A stretch of 46,954 bases of DNA from Nereida sp024640765 (GTDB lineage Bacteria; Pseudomonadota; Alphaproteobacteria; Rhodobacterales; Rhodobacteraceae). The number at the start of each line of letters is the position of its first letter. Positions within the stretch are counted from its first letter, which is position 1. A program made the translations under genes and the position numbers. Location: assembly GCA_024640765.1 (NCBI GenBank), contig JAHEEK010000013.1, positions 1 through 46,954 of the forward strand, read 5' to 3'. Positions 34,605 through 43,309 of this stretch are shown here, one piece after another. The notes beneath the pieces were generated by a model. That model saw nothing but the letters and a program-made list of their open reading frames with translations. It did not search any database and had not been told where the DNA came from.

Positions 34605-35042
34605 ATGGCACAAGATTTCACATCCGCAATGAAAGACATGATGGGCGCATTCCCAGTGGATACATCCGCAATGACAGACGCGTTCAAAACGCAGGCTTCA
34701 TTGTCTGAAAAACTTTCCGCAGTTGCATTGAGTGCAGCAGACCAATCTTCCGAGATTTCTGCAAAATGGACCAAAGAAACGCTGACTAAGCTTTCTGGTG
34801 TTACCAAAGCACAAGCTGAGCCTGCTGATTACGCAAAAGCGATGACCGATTTCGCCTCTGCTTCTGCAGAAGCCTCTGCTGAATACATGGCAGCTTTTGC
34901 TGAAGTTGCGAAAAAAGTTCAGATGGAAACAGTTGAACTGGTTTTGGCCGCTGGCAAAGACATGTCCGACGAGACAACAGCAGCAGTTAAAAAAGCGACT
35001 GCTGATGCGACTGCGGCAACGAAAAGAGCCACATCTAAATAA
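34605..35042 (+). CDS. phaP: Phasin, PHA granule-associated protein
   Basis: A 145-residue, helix-forming, Ala/Lys-rich protein without cysteines or a signal peptide. Amphipathic helices such as AMTDFASASAEASAEYMAAFAEV coat storage granules and limit their size. The C-terminal tail (KKATADATAATKRATSK) is the Ala/Lys repeat typical of phasins. Position between phaC and phaR supports the call. Two stem-loops at 35059-35130 follow the stop, and a PhaR-like site lies in its promoter. Confidence 0.9.
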   Translation: MAQDFTSAMKDMMGAFPVDTSAMTDAFKTQASLSEKLSAVALSAADQSSEISAKWTKETLTKLSGVTKAQAEPADYAKAMTDFASASAEASAEYMAAFAEVAKKVQMETVELVLAAGKDMSDETTAAVKKATADATAATKRATSK

Positions 35043-35058
35043 ATAGCCCCTTAGGCTA

Positions 35059-35092
35059 ATCCGCGTCATTCCTCCCAATTACTGACGCGGAT
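35059..35092. other. Perfect 10-bp inverted repeat downstream of phaP
   Basis: ATCCGCGTCA and TGACGCGGAT pair over 10 bp around a 14-base loop. It sits between the phaP stop and the T-tailed terminator. It could protect the abundant phasin mRNA from 3' decay or bind a protein. Confidence 0.55.
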
Positions 35093-35099
35093 ACAAAAG

Positions 35100-35130
35100 A
35101 GCGGGTGCCAGCTTTGGCGCCCGCTTTTTC
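35100..35130 (+). terminator. Rho-independent terminator after phaP
   Basis: AGCGGGTGCC pairs with GGCGCCCGCT (10 bp, one G-U) around AGCTTT and is followed by TTTTTC. This fits an intrinsic terminator separating phaP from phaR. Confidence 0.85.
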
Positions 35131-35159
35131 TTTGCGGTACGTTCCCTGTACCGTCTGTG

Positions 35160-35170
35160 CTGCGCCGCAG
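35160..35170. promoter_or_regulatory. Candidate PhaR operator upstream of phaR
   Basis: CTGCGCCGCAG (reverse strand CTGCGGCGCAG) is a perfect CTGC-N3-GCAG palindrome, 86 bases before the phaR start and just after the phaP terminator. It agrees with autoregulation of PhaR as described in Paracoccus. Confidence 0.65.
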
Positions 35171-35255
35171 CTTTGAACGATCACAAGATCTCTTTCCTTT
35201 TTTGCTGCACGCGCATAGGCTAATCGCCAGTGCACCATCTTGGGAGGATCGTCGC

Positions 35256-35810
35256 GTGGCTGAAGAAAAATCGACATTGCTAATTAAGCGCTACGCAAGC
35301 CGCAGGCTCTATAATACCGAGACCAGCGATTATGTGACCCTCGAAGATATCGCGAGCTTCATTCGTGAAGGCCGCGAAGTTCAGATTGTCGATTTGAAAT
35401 CAGGCGATGATTTGACCCGCCAGTATTTGCTGCAGATTATCGCAGATCACGAAAGCCGCGGTGAAAGCGTTTTACCTGTTGGTGTGCTCAATGATTTGGT
35501 GCGTAGCTATACGACCCAGACCGCCAGTGTTGTGCCGCAGTTTTTGCAGATGTCGTTTGATATGCTTCGTGACGGGCAATCAAAAGTGGTTGATAGCATG
35601 AGCACAATCAATCCAATGGCCAAAATGCCCGGATTTGAGGCGATGCAAGCCCAACAAGAAGCCTTCATGAAGGCAATGACCAGCGGCATGACTGGATTTG
35701 CGACACCGCCTGCTGCGAAAGACGAAGCCCCCGCGCCAAAGGGCGAAGACCTAAGCGATATCAAAAAGCAACTGGCAGAGCTGCAAGATAAACTTTCAAA
35801 ACTGTCCTAG
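35256..35810 (+). CDS. phaR: PHA synthesis repressor PhaR
   Basis: A 184-residue regulator. The N-terminal DNA-binding domain (LLIKRYASRRLYNTETSDYVTLEDIA, residues 8-33) is almost invariant in the family, followed by the PHB-accumulation domain (LPVGVLNDLVRSYTTQT) that senses granules. A Met/Gln-rich linker and a short coiled coil (IKKQLAELQDKLSKL) end the protein. Start GTG 35256 lies seven bases after GGGAGGA; an upstream ATG at 35157 would include unlike sequence and the operator. The LysR gene begins three bases after its stop. Confidence 0.94.
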   Translation: MAEEKSTLLIKRYASRRLYNTETSDYVTLEDIASFIREGREVQIVDLKSGDDLTRQYLLQIIADHESRGESVLPVGVLNDLVRSYTTQTASVVPQFLQMSFDMLRDGQSKVVDSMSTINPMAKMPGFEAMQAQQEAFMKAMTSGMTGFATPPAAKDEAPAPKGEDLSDIKKQLAELQDKLSKLS

Positions 35811-35813
35811 TCC

Positions 35814-36764
35814 ATGCGCGCATCCCAAGACCGTTTCACCCTTTGGGGCATCGAAGTATTTTTGGCTACTGTCGAGGAGGCAAGCATCAGTGCGGCCGCG
35901 CGCAGGCTTGGCACGTCTCCTGCCACGGTTAGTCAGCAGTTGACCAATCTTGAAGGCGCCATCGGAGTCACGCTGTTGAACCGCTCCCATCGCCCTGTGC
36001 TGCCAACCCCTGCTGGTGAGACGTTCCGGCTGCGCGCACAAAACATTGTTAACGAGGCAACCCAAGCGCGCAGTGAACTGGCTCTTGATGGGCAAGCGCT
36101 GACCAGCTTTCGCCTTGGGATGATTGAGGATTTTGATGCGGATGTGACGCCGCGCCTTCTATCTGGCATGGCCAATGATCTGAAAGGGTGTCAGTTCCTG
36201 CTGGAAACGGGGGCCTCGCACCGGCTGTTTGATCTGCTGGACGCCCGCGCGCTGGATATTGTCGTGGCTGCAGATGTTGGCGCATCCGGCGAGTGGATGG
36301 ATGTACACCCATTGATGAGAGAAGACTTCATCGTTGCCGTGCCCAAAGGCCAGCCCACAGATGCGGACGCTCTTAAGAAAATGCCGCTTATTCAGTACAC
36401 GCAGCGCCATCATATGGGCCGCTCGATCACGGCTCATTTGGCGCGGCAGCGGCTAAACCTTGCACATCAGTTTGAACTCGATAGCTATCACGCGATCATG
36501 GCGATGGTGGCTGCCGGGCAGGGTTGGACTATTTTCACCCCCCTTGGCTGGCTGCGTGCAGACCGGTTCCGCGAACAGGTTGACGTGGCCCCGCTGCCCT
36601 TTGGCGCGCTAAGCCGGACAATCAGCCTGACGGCGCGTCGCGGTATTTTGCGCGATATGCCTGAACAAACGGCTGCGCGCCTCAAAGGCCATCTTGATGA
36701 GATGATCGTTAAACCGGCATCACAGCGACACCGGTGGCTTAAGGATGCGCTGACCATTTTGTAG
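35814..36764 (+). CDS. LysR-family transcriptional regulator
   Basis: A 316-residue LysR protein. The winged HTH is at about residues 12-50 (FLATVEEASISAAARRLGTSPATVSQQLTNLE), followed by a substrate-binding-like domain with LDIVVAADVGASGEW and MVAAGQGWTIFTP. It follows phaR by three bases, so it is probably co-transcribed, although LysR genes are usually divergent from a target. The convergent DegT gene lies 20 bases beyond its stop. The target is unknown. Confidence 0.88.
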   Translation: MRASQDRFTLWGIEVFLATVEEASISAAARRLGTSPATVSQQLTNLEGAIGVTLLNRSHRPVLPTPAGETFRLRAQNIVNEATQARSELALDGQALTSFRLGMIEDFDADVTPRLLSGMANDLKGCQFLLETGASHRLFDLLDARALDIVVAADVGASGEWMDVHPLMREDFIVAVPKGQPTDADALKKMPLIQYTQRHHMGRSITAHLARQRLNLAHQFELDSYHAIMAMVAAGQGWTIFTPLGWLRADRFREQVDVAPLPFGALSRTISLTARRGILRDMPEQTAARLKGHLDEMIVKPASQRHRWLKDALTIL

Positions 36765-36784
36765 CGCGCGTAACTTTTGCGTGG

Positions 36785-37978
36785 CTAATTCAACTCGCCA
36801 TTAGGTAATGAATTTAGCAAAATTTCTCCGATCATGTCGCACTCTTGCGGTGTCAGGCGTGCTGGCAACCTTACATCACAGGCGCGCATCAGCATCGCGC
36901 GGGTCTTGGGTAGCTCCGGGGTATCGTTCAAAAACTGCCAGTTCCAAAATGCGCGCGCGTTGTCTGCTGACATGCCAAAGACCTGCACTTTGATGCCTTG
37001 CGCGTCCGCGCGGTGCACAAAGTCGGTGACCGCAGCATCAGTAATATCCATCAAATTGAATTGCATGCTGTCAGGGGCACGGTTTTCGGGGTCAAGTTTT
37101 TCGGGCACCGTCACATTGGGGTGGCGATTAAGCTGTGCGGCTAGCCGGTCATGATTGCGCCGCCCGTCGGCAACACGCAGCGCAATTTCGGGCAGCTGCG
37201 CGCGCACGATCGCCGCAGATATGTTGGACAGCCGCAAATTATAAAGCGGCAGTTTGTTTTGCCACTTTTCCACGGATTCAGCGGCGATATCGTGTTTCTC
37301 CCAAGCGTGCTCATAGGCACCGGACATGATTGTGGCGCGCGCAACCAAGTCCGCATCATCAGTAATCAAAATGCCGCCCTCACCGGCATTGAGGAGCTTG
37401 TAGGATTGAAACGAAAAGCATCCGACCCGTCCCAACGTACCAATGTTTTTGCCGTGCCATGTCGTACCCAAGGAATGTGCAGCATCCTCAATAACTGGGA
37501 TATCGCGCGCATGACAAAGACGCATAATTGCGTCCATGTCAGAGGTATGGCCGCGCATGTGACTGATGATGACGGCGCTGATGTCTTGTTCAAGTTTGCC
37601 CGCAAAATCGTTCAGATCAATCCGGTAGTTTTCGCCAACTTCACAAAGGACTGGAACACATTCCGCGTGGACCACAGATGATGGTACGGCTGCGAATGTG
37701 AAAGCAGGAATAAGAACCCGCGCATCACGCGGCAGGTCTAGCGCCTTAAGGGACAGAAATAATGCTGCTGAACACGATGACACCGCCAGCGCGTATGTAC
37801 TGCCAAGCTGTGCGGCAAACTCTCGTTCGAGCAGAGTGACGGGTGCGTTCTGGGACGTATAGCGGAACAGATCACCTGAGCTAAGAAGCCGCTCGATTTC
37901 ATCGCGGACAGCGGCGGGGATGGGTTCGCCTGCGTGAAGGTCAGAGGGCGCTTTGGTGGGCTGAGCTTGATCTAGCAT
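36785..37978 (-). CDS. DegT/DnrJ/EryC1/StrS-family aminotransferase
   Basis: A 397-residue PLP enzyme of the sugar-aminotransferase family. It has AVSSCSAALFLSLKAL near residue 65, EDAAHSLG (164-171), and the PLP lysine Lys194 in SFQSYKLLNAGEGG. Members usually transaminate nucleotide-keto-sugars for surface polysaccharides or antibiotics, but no sugar-nucleotide or glycosyltransferase gene is nearby, so a different keto substrate is possible. It lies 139 bases downstream of the FAD oxidase on the same strand, probably with its own promoter, and converges with the LysR gene. Confidence 0.87.
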   Translation of the reverse strand: MLDQAQPTKAPSDLHAGEPIPAAVRDEIERLLSSGDLFRYTSQNAPVTLLEREFAAQLGSTYALAVSSCSAALFLSLKALDLPRDARVLIPAFTFAAVPSSVVHAECVPVLCEVGENYRIDLNDFAGKLEQDISAVIISHMRGHTSDMDAIMRLCHARDIPVIEDAAHSLGTTWHGKNIGTLGRVGCFSFQSYKLLNAGEGGILITDDADLVARATIMSGAYEHAWEKHDIAAESVEKWQNKLPLYNLRLSNISAAIVRAQLPEIALRVADGRRNHDRLAAQLNRHPNVTVPEKLDPENRAPDSMQFNLMDITDAAVTDFVHRADAQGIKVQVFGMSADNARAFWNWQFLNDTPELPKTRAMLMRACDVRLPARLTPQECDMIGEILLNSLPNGELN

Positions 37979-38117
37979 TTTTACGCTTTCCGAAAACTAA
38001 TTTCGGTAATTGTAAAATACTAAAAGCTATCGGTCCATAAAAACCGAGCGCCGCGGCAATTGGACCGGGGCGTGTTGTTGTCTTGGACCTGTGTCAGAAG
38101 ATCGGTGGGCTGAGCGC

Positions 38118-39431
38118 CTAGTGGAACAGCCTGTCTTTGAGCGCCATCCACCGCATTGCGGCATTTGTAATTAGTCCGCCAAGAACAGCACCGCCTGGAA
38201 GCGCGGGCGACGGAAGGCTTTGCAGCATGTCAATCTCACCGGTATCGCCGCGCATCGCGTTCACACATGCTCGGCCCGCAAAAGTGGCAAGTACAAGCCC
38301 GTGCCCTGAGTAGCCGCCCGCGCTGTAATGCCCGTCCGCGACTTGGCCCACAAATGGTAAACGTGTTGCGGTAACGGCGAGGGTGCCGCCCCAGGTGTGA
38401 CTGAATTTGACGTCAGAGAGTTCTGGATAAATTTCAGATAGCTGCTTTCTGACGCGTGGCTCAATCTCGCCAAAGCGTTTGCCGTAGCTTTCTCCGCCCC
38501 CGAAAATAAGCCGTCCGTCACGGGATTGCCAAAAGTAATTCAGCACGAACTTGCTATCATACACGGCCATTGGTTTTGTGATTGGTGCAAGCGCGCCAAG
38601 AGGCTCGGTTGCCGCGATATAATTGTTGATGGGCAATACGCGGGCGGCGGTTTTGCGGTTTAGGTGCGCGCCGTAGCCATTGGTAGCTTGCAAGATGAAC
38701 TTTGCCGAAACCGTACCCGCATCTGTGCGCACTGTGTGGGGTGATCGGGCGGAACTTTGACCAGTACTGACATCAATTTTATGAACTGTGGACCGTTCAA
38801 AGATCTGCACGCCAGCCGCGTCGCAGGCCCGCGCAAGCTCGAAGGCGTAGCGAAGCGGGTGGCAATAGCCCGCATCCATATCAAGGACTGCCCCTGCGTA
38901 GGCTTTTGTTCCGATATGGGCCTCAACCTGTGCTGCGTCGCACATGGTGGTGTCATATCCAAAGCGTGCGCGCATTAACTCGGATTCTTGAGCAAGCTCA
39001 TCGGCTTTTTGCGCGGTAACGGCCGCTTGTAGCAAGCCTGCGGTGTAGTCAGCGTCAGGCGCGTGTTCGGCAAGCAGTGAGCGGGTGAGTTTTTTGGCGT
39101 CCTCGGTCATGGCCCAAAGTGCATCGGCGCGTTGTTTGCCAAATGCTTTGTCGAGCACACTAACGTCCCAATTCAAGCCCGTTCCAACTTGGCCGCCGTT
39201 TCGTCCCGATGCGCCCCATCCCACACGGTGGGCGTCCAGAACGATGACTGACATGCCTGCTTTGGCCGCGTGAAGTGCAGCAGACAGACCCGTGTAGCCC
39301 GCGCCAATGATACACAGATCAGCGCGATGATCTCCGCGCAAAACAGGGTGCGGGGCAGGGGCATCAGCAGTTGCTGCGTACCAGCTTTCGGGCATCACGC
39401 CCTGTGCTTCGTTTGCAAAAAGCCAGTTCAT
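38118..39431 (-). CDS. FAD-dependent amine oxidoreductase (PuuB/OrdL-like)
   Basis: A 437-residue DAO-family flavoenzyme. The dinucleotide motif is GAGYTGLSAALHAAKAG (43-59), followed by GWGASGRNGGQVG, typical of gamma-glutamylputrescine oxidase and its relatives. The C-terminal YSGHGLVLATFAGR completes the FAD site. It would oxidise a (gamma-glutamyl-)amine to an aldehyde with release of hydrogen peroxide. It is the last gene of the transporter operon, five bases after the glutamine-synthetase-like gene, which supports a PuuA-PuuB-type pathway. Confidence 0.88.
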   Translation of the reverse strand: MNWLFANEAQGVMPESWYAATADAPAPHPVLRGDHRADLCIIGAGYTGLSAALHAAKAGMSVIVLDAHRVGWGASGRNGGQVGTGLNWDVSVLDKAFGKQRADALWAMTEDAKKLTRSLLAEHAPDADYTAGLLQAAVTAQKADELAQESELMRARFGYDTTMCDAAQVEAHIGTKAYAGAVLDMDAGYCHPLRYAFELARACDAAGVQIFERSTVHKIDVSTGQSSARSPHTVRTDAGTVSAKFILQATNGYGAHLNRKTAARVLPINNYIAATEPLGALAPITKPMAVYDSKFVLNYFWQSRDGRLIFGGGESYGKRFGEIEPRVRKQLSEIYPELSDVKFSHTWGGTLAVTATRLPFVGQVADGHYSAGGYSGHGLVLATFAGRACVNAMRGDTGEIDMLQSLPSPALPGGAVLGGLITNAAMRWMALKDRLFH

Positions 39432-39436
39432 TCAGG

Positions 39437-40789
39437 TCATACATTGAGCAAAAGATGCTCACGCTCCCAAGGGCTGATTTGCTGTAAAAACTCTTCGTAT
39501 TCCGTACGCTTTACGATGGAGTACACCCGTGCAAATTCTGGGTGCAGAATGTCTTTGAGCCGCTCCGCACTATCAAAAAGTTCAAGTGCTGCGAACAGGC
39601 CACGGGGGATGTCTTCATCTGCGTCATAGGCATCACCACGGTATTCAGGGCGTGGCGCGCGCGCTTCTTCAAGGCCCATCAGCCCACACGCCAAGGAGGC
39701 GGCAATCGCGAGGTAGGGGTTACAATCCATGCCCGCCAACCTGTTTTCAACCCGCCTTGCAGCAGCATCGCTGATGGGCACACGGATGCCCGTTGTGCGG
39801 TTATCACGTGCCCATTCCAGATTGATCGGCGCTGCCAGATCTTTGACGTACCGCCGGTAGCTATTCACGTAGGGCGCCAGCACGGCGATGGTTGAAGGCA
39901 CGTGGTTTTGCAGCCCTGCGATGAAGTGGTAGAAGGCGTCGGTCTCACTACCATCTGCGGCAGAGAAGATGTTGTTGCGGTCTTGATCAAGGACCGAGTG
40001 GTGGATGTGCATCGCACTGCCGGGCTCGCCCTCGATTGGTTTGGCCATGAAAGTTGCGAAGCAGTCGTGCTTTAGGGCCGCCTCGCGGATCAGGCGTTTG
40101 AAGTAGAACACTTCATCAGCAAGTTTGACCGGATCGCCGTGGCGCAAGTTAATCTCTAGCTGCCCTGCGCCGCCCTCTTGGGTGATGCCGTCAATCTCAA
40201 ATCCCTGCGCTTCGGCGAAATCGTAAATGTCGTCAATCACTGGGCCATATTCATCGACCGCTGACATTGAATACGCCTGGCGTGCGGCGGCTGGTCTGCC
40301 ACTACGACCCATCATCGGTTCAATCGGATTGGCGGGATTGGTGTTGCGACCAACCAGATAGAATTCCATCTCAGGGGCAACAACAGGGTTCAAGCCGCGT
40401 GCGTGATAGGCGGCAACAACCCGTTTCAAAACGTTGCGCGGTGCCATCGGCACAGGCTCGCCCTCGCGGGTAACCGCATCGTGGATGACTTGTAGGGTCC
40501 AATCACCAGTCCACGGGGCGGCCGTGGCCGTGCTCATGTCGGGCACGAGTGTCATGTCCGGCTCGATCCAGCCTTCGGGTCCTGCGGCCTCGCCCCAACC
40601 ACCGGCGATGGTCTGAAAGAAGATCGAATTGGGCAAAAAGAACTGGGATTGTTTTGCAAATTTCTTGGCGGGAACGGCTTTGCCGCGCGCGATGCCGGAC
40701 AAGTCACCGATGATGCATTCGACTTCATCAAGACGGTTCTCGCCCAAGTAGTCGTGGAATGGTGTGGGAAGGTTTGCAGTCCATGTCAT
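39437..40789 (-). CDS. Glutamine-synthetase-like gamma-glutamyl amine ligase (PuuA-like)
   Basis: A 450-residue GS-family ligase. Visible elements are PEMEFYLVG with metal-binding glutamates (about 140), EGGAGQLEINL (about 220), the AMHIHHS block (about 270), and the ATP-site RDNRTTGIRVP (about 345). GlnA's adenylylation-site tyrosine region is not evident. It likely joins glutamate to putrescine or another amine at ATP cost, as PuuA does. ATG 40789 (MTWTANLP) overlaps the amidotransferase stop by 4 bases (ATGA); a longer start at 40837 lies inside that gene. Confidence 0.87.
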   Translation of the reverse strand: MTWTANLPTPFHDYLGENRLDEVECIIGDLSGIARGKAVPAKKFAKQSQFFLPNSIFFQTIAGGWGEAAGPEGWIEPDMTLVPDMSTATAAPWTGDWTLQVIHDAVTREGEPVPMAPRNVLKRVVAAYHARGLNPVVAPEMEFYLVGRNTNPANPIEPMMGRSGRPAAARQAYSMSAVDEYGPVIDDIYDFAEAQGFEIDGITQEGGAGQLEINLRHGDPVKLADEVFYFKRLIREAALKHDCFATFMAKPIEGEPGSAMHIHHSVLDQDRNNIFSAADGSETDAFYHFIAGLQNHVPSTIAVLAPYVNSYRRYVKDLAAPINLEWARDNRTTGIRVPISDAAARRVENRLAGMDCNPYLAIAASLACGLMGLEEARAPRPEYRGDAYDADEDIPRGLFAALELFDSAERLKDILHPEFARVYSIVKRTEYEEFLQQISPWEREHLLLNV

Positions 40790-41469
40790 GGTGCGTTGTC
40801 TTTCAAAAAATGCGCCAGCATCCGTGCGACGACCCATTCATCATTTGGGGTCTCCACATGTGCTTGGGCCTGCTCAATCAAAGCCGTCGGATACTGCGGA
40901 TCTGTGCCGCGGGCGGCCAGATAATCCTGCAGCACAGAATTGGTGATTTCAGGGTGCGCTTGCGTTGTCAAAATTCGGTTCCCATAGCGCAGCGCGGCAT
41001 TCTCACAAAAAGAAGACGTGGCCACAACTTTGGCCGTTTCGGGACGCTTGACGACTTGATCTTGGTGCCACGCGTTGAACGACAGGGGCGTGCCTTCAAA
41101 ATCATACGTGTGGCGGCCAACGGCCCATCCGCCTGCAAATTTCTCAACCGTACCACCCAAGGCCTGTGCGATGATCTGATGCCCAAAGCAGATGCCCACC
41201 ATGGGGCGATCGCTTTGATTTACTGCGCGGATGAATTCCTCGAGCGGTGGGATAAAAGCATGATCCTCATAGGCGCCATGTTTGGACCCTGTGACCAGCC
41301 AACCGTCCGCAGTTAAATGATCCTCGGGCCACTCATCATCGACAACATTGAAAGTCGTGAAGCTGAACCCTTCACCGTCAAACATACGCGTGAACAGGGC
41401 GTCAAAGTCGCCATGGTTTGCGTTCACCAAGTCAGGTGTGTGACCGCATTGCAAAATACCGATGTGCAT
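40786..41469 (-). CDS. Class I glutamine amidotransferase-like protein
   Basis: A 227-residue GATase-1 domain. The nucleophile is Cys94 in GICFGHQ, and His172 and Glu174 in AHPE complete the triad. It resembles GMP-synthase-like stand-alone amidotransferases. In polyamine loci this fold often hydrolyses the gamma-glutamyl intermediate (the PuuD role), but PuuD belongs to another subfamily, so the role is inferred from context. It is coupled to the downstream ligase by overlap and follows the permease gene by 44 bases. Confidence 0.85.
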   Translation of the reverse strand: MHIGILQCGHTPDLVNANHGDFDALFTRMFDGEGFSFTTFNVVDDEWPEDHLTADGWLVTGSKHGAYEDHAFIPPLEEFIRAVNQSDRPMVGICFGHQIIAQALGGTVEKFAGGWAVGRHTYDFEGTPLSFNAWHQDQVVKRPETAKVVATSSFCENAALRYGNRILTTQAHPEITNSVLQDYLAARGTDPQYPTALIEQAQAHVETPNDEWVVARMLAHFLKDNAP

Positions 41470-41513
41470 CGCGTGGTGTCCTTTGACTGCGAAAACAGGG
41501 CGATGATCCGTGC

Positions 41514-42320
41514 TTAGCGGATGATCTGTGGACGCAACCGAAGTTTGGGGCGCGCCTGTGACGGAAGGTGGCGATTAAGTCGTGTGTTGGCAATGCCAAA
41601 GACGCCAATAATCAATAGGGTCACAAGAATGAAATACATCGCCAAGATCGGGTAGGGCACAAACGGGTTGAACGTTTTGTCAGCAAAGTAGCTGGCGTAA
41701 TACAGCGCGTCTCCGCGTTGTTGGCGCGCAGGAAATCCGCTGAAGAAAATCAACGTGGTTGAGTGAAACAGAAAAATTGCTTCGTTGGTGTATGCAGGCC
41801 ACGCAAGGCGCAACATGGTTGGAAAAACGATCCGCTTGAACCGTGGCAAGCCGCTCATCCCGTATGCGTCGGCGGCCTCAGTATCGCCTTTGGGAATTGA
41901 TTTCAGGGCGCCGTAAAATATCTCAGCTGAGTAGGCAGAGGTGTTGCAAAAGAGCACGATCAACGCACCAAGCCACGCCGCCGAAAGGCTTTCGAACATC
42001 GGATGGAGTGGTTTGAGCGATAAAAAGACGAAGTATCCGAAAAAGAACTGAATAAAGAGCGGTGATCCGCGGAATATAAAAATGAACCATTCGGAGGGTT
42101 TGCGCAAAAGGGCCTTTGGGCTGTCTTTTCCCATGGCAAGAGCGACCGCGAAACAAAAGCCAAACATCAGGGCGAACAAGCCAAAGTAGATGTTCCAGAT
42201 CATGCCTGACCCGATCAGCGTAAACTGTTGGCACAACGTAAAATCACTGCGCGGCAAAAGCCGTTCGCCGTACCCGATGGCGCGTAAACCGTAATCAAGG
42301 ATGGTTTGGGTGCAACTCAT
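41514..42320 (-). CDS. Amino-acid ABC transporter permease (HisM/ArtM-type)
   Basis: A 268-residue inner-membrane permease with about five spans and the cytoplasmic ATPase-coupling loop ALKSIPKGDTEAADAYGMSG (EAA motif, about residues 145-165). A C-terminal span (ILAMYFILVTLLIIGVFG) and a basic tail end the protein. ATG 42320 overlaps the preceding stop as TGATG; a GTG three bases upstream is possible. With the gene at 42320-43171 it would form the heterodimeric channel. Confidence 0.92.
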   Translation of the reverse strand: MSCTQTILDYGLRAIGYGERLLPRSDFTLCQQFTLIGSGMIWNIYFGLFALMFGFCFAVALAMGKDSPKALLRKPSEWFIFIFRGSPLFIQFFFGYFVFLSLKPLHPMFESLSAAWLGALIVLFCNTSAYSAEIFYGALKSIPKGDTEAADAYGMSGLPRFKRIVFPTMLRLAWPAYTNEAIFLFHSTTLIFFSGFPARQQRGDALYYASYFADKTFNPFVPYPILAMYFILVTLLIIGVFGIANTRLNRHLPSQARPKLRLRPQIIR

Positions 42321-43171
42321 CACGTGGCCTTTCTTTGCGCTTCACCAGCGGCTGTGGCCTGTCCATGGGTCAAGCGCGCCATGACGCGGTCAAGGACCAC
42401 TTCAGAGATTTTGGTGAAGGCCAAATAAAAGACGAGCAGCGCCATGAAATACCACATCCGCCAATCGCCGTGGGGGTAATCTGTGAAGCGCGGGTTTTTT
42501 GTACCGCCTAGTTCGCGTGCCCAATAGACAATATCCTCAACGCCCAGCAAAAACAAAAGTGGCGTCGCTTTGATCAGCACCATCCAGAGGTTCGACAGGC
42601 CGGGCAGGGCAAATACCCACATTTGCGGCACCAAGATGCGCCAGAAGATTTGGCGCTTGCTCATGCCGTATGCCGCCGCCGTTTCGAGTTGCGCGGCCGG
42701 TACTGCATGCATAGCGCCAAACAAAACGTTGCCCGCGAAAGCTCCGAAAACGATGGCAAATGTCAGCACGGCAACAAAAAAGCCGTAGACCTCATGGACC
42801 CATTGCGGTGCGTTGCCTTGGGGCAGTTTTGCCTCGGCGCAGACGACAAAATCGTTACCTTGGCGGATTGCGTCTGTCCAATCGGGGCACAGGACTTGAT
42901 GGCGGGCCCATTCAAACCCTTGGTCTAATGCGATGACAAAAAAGAGAAAAAACGCAATGTCCGGCACGCCGCGCACCAGCGCCATGTATGTTTTGCCAAA
43001 CCACCTTAGCGGTGTGAAAGACGATCGCGCGGCAGCCGCACCGCCAAAACCAAACATCAAAGCAGCGGGTGCAGTAATCGCCAACAGCAAAAGAACCGTG
43101 CCCACGGACCAATAAAGCGACATGTGCTTACCGGTGGTCAGGTAACACGCCATCCAGCGCCAGTCAGCCAA
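42320..43171 (-). CDS. Amino-acid ABC transporter permease (HisQ/ArtQ-type)
   Basis: About 283 residues from TTG 43171, with several spans and the EAA loop AMHAVPAAQLETAAAYGMSKRQ. A large periplasmic insertion with cysteines (QVLCPDWTDAIRQGNDFVVC) follows the second span. The protein-like frame continues ten codons upstream as IFEFCSDPSL, which I recall as typical of roseobacter homologues, but no ATG, GTG or TTG lies there; an ATC at 43201 follows AGAGG. The true start is therefore unresolved: TTG 43171, ATG 43153, or a rare ATC. A strong hairpin separates it from the binding-protein gene. Confidence 0.85.
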   Translation of the reverse strand: MADWRWMACYLTTGKHMSLYWSVGTVLLLLAITAPAALMFGFGGAAAARSSFTPLRWFGKTYMALVRGVPDIAFFLFFVIALDQGFEWARHQVLCPDWTDAIRQGNDFVVCAEAKLPQGNAPQWVHEVYGFFVAVLTFAIVFGAFAGNVLFGAMHAVPAAQLETAAAYGMSKRQIFWRILVPQMWVFALPGLSNLWMVLIKATPLLFLLGVEDIVYWARELGGTKNPRFTDYPHGDWRMWYFMALLVFYLAFTKISEVVLDRVMARLTHGQATAAGEAQRKAT

Positions 43172-43263
43172 CAGGCTGGGGTCTGAGCAAAATTCAAAGA
43201 TGGCGGGCCTCTGCGGGTTATGGCCGAAATGTTGGCGGGTTGGGGGTGGTCACCACATATCAA

Positions 43264-43292
43264 AAGGGGCGCTTGTGTGCCAAGCGCCCCTT
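43264..43292 (-). terminator. Intercistronic stem-loop between binding protein and permeases
   Basis: AAGGGGCGCTTG and CAAGCGCCCCTT form a perfect 12-bp stem with a 5-base loop; on the minus strand it runs into TTTTG. Placed 18 bases after the binding-protein stop, it probably causes partial termination or mRNA protection, giving excess binding protein over permeases. Confidence 0.8.
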
Positions 43293-43309
43293 CGGGATGT
43301 TTTGACCGC

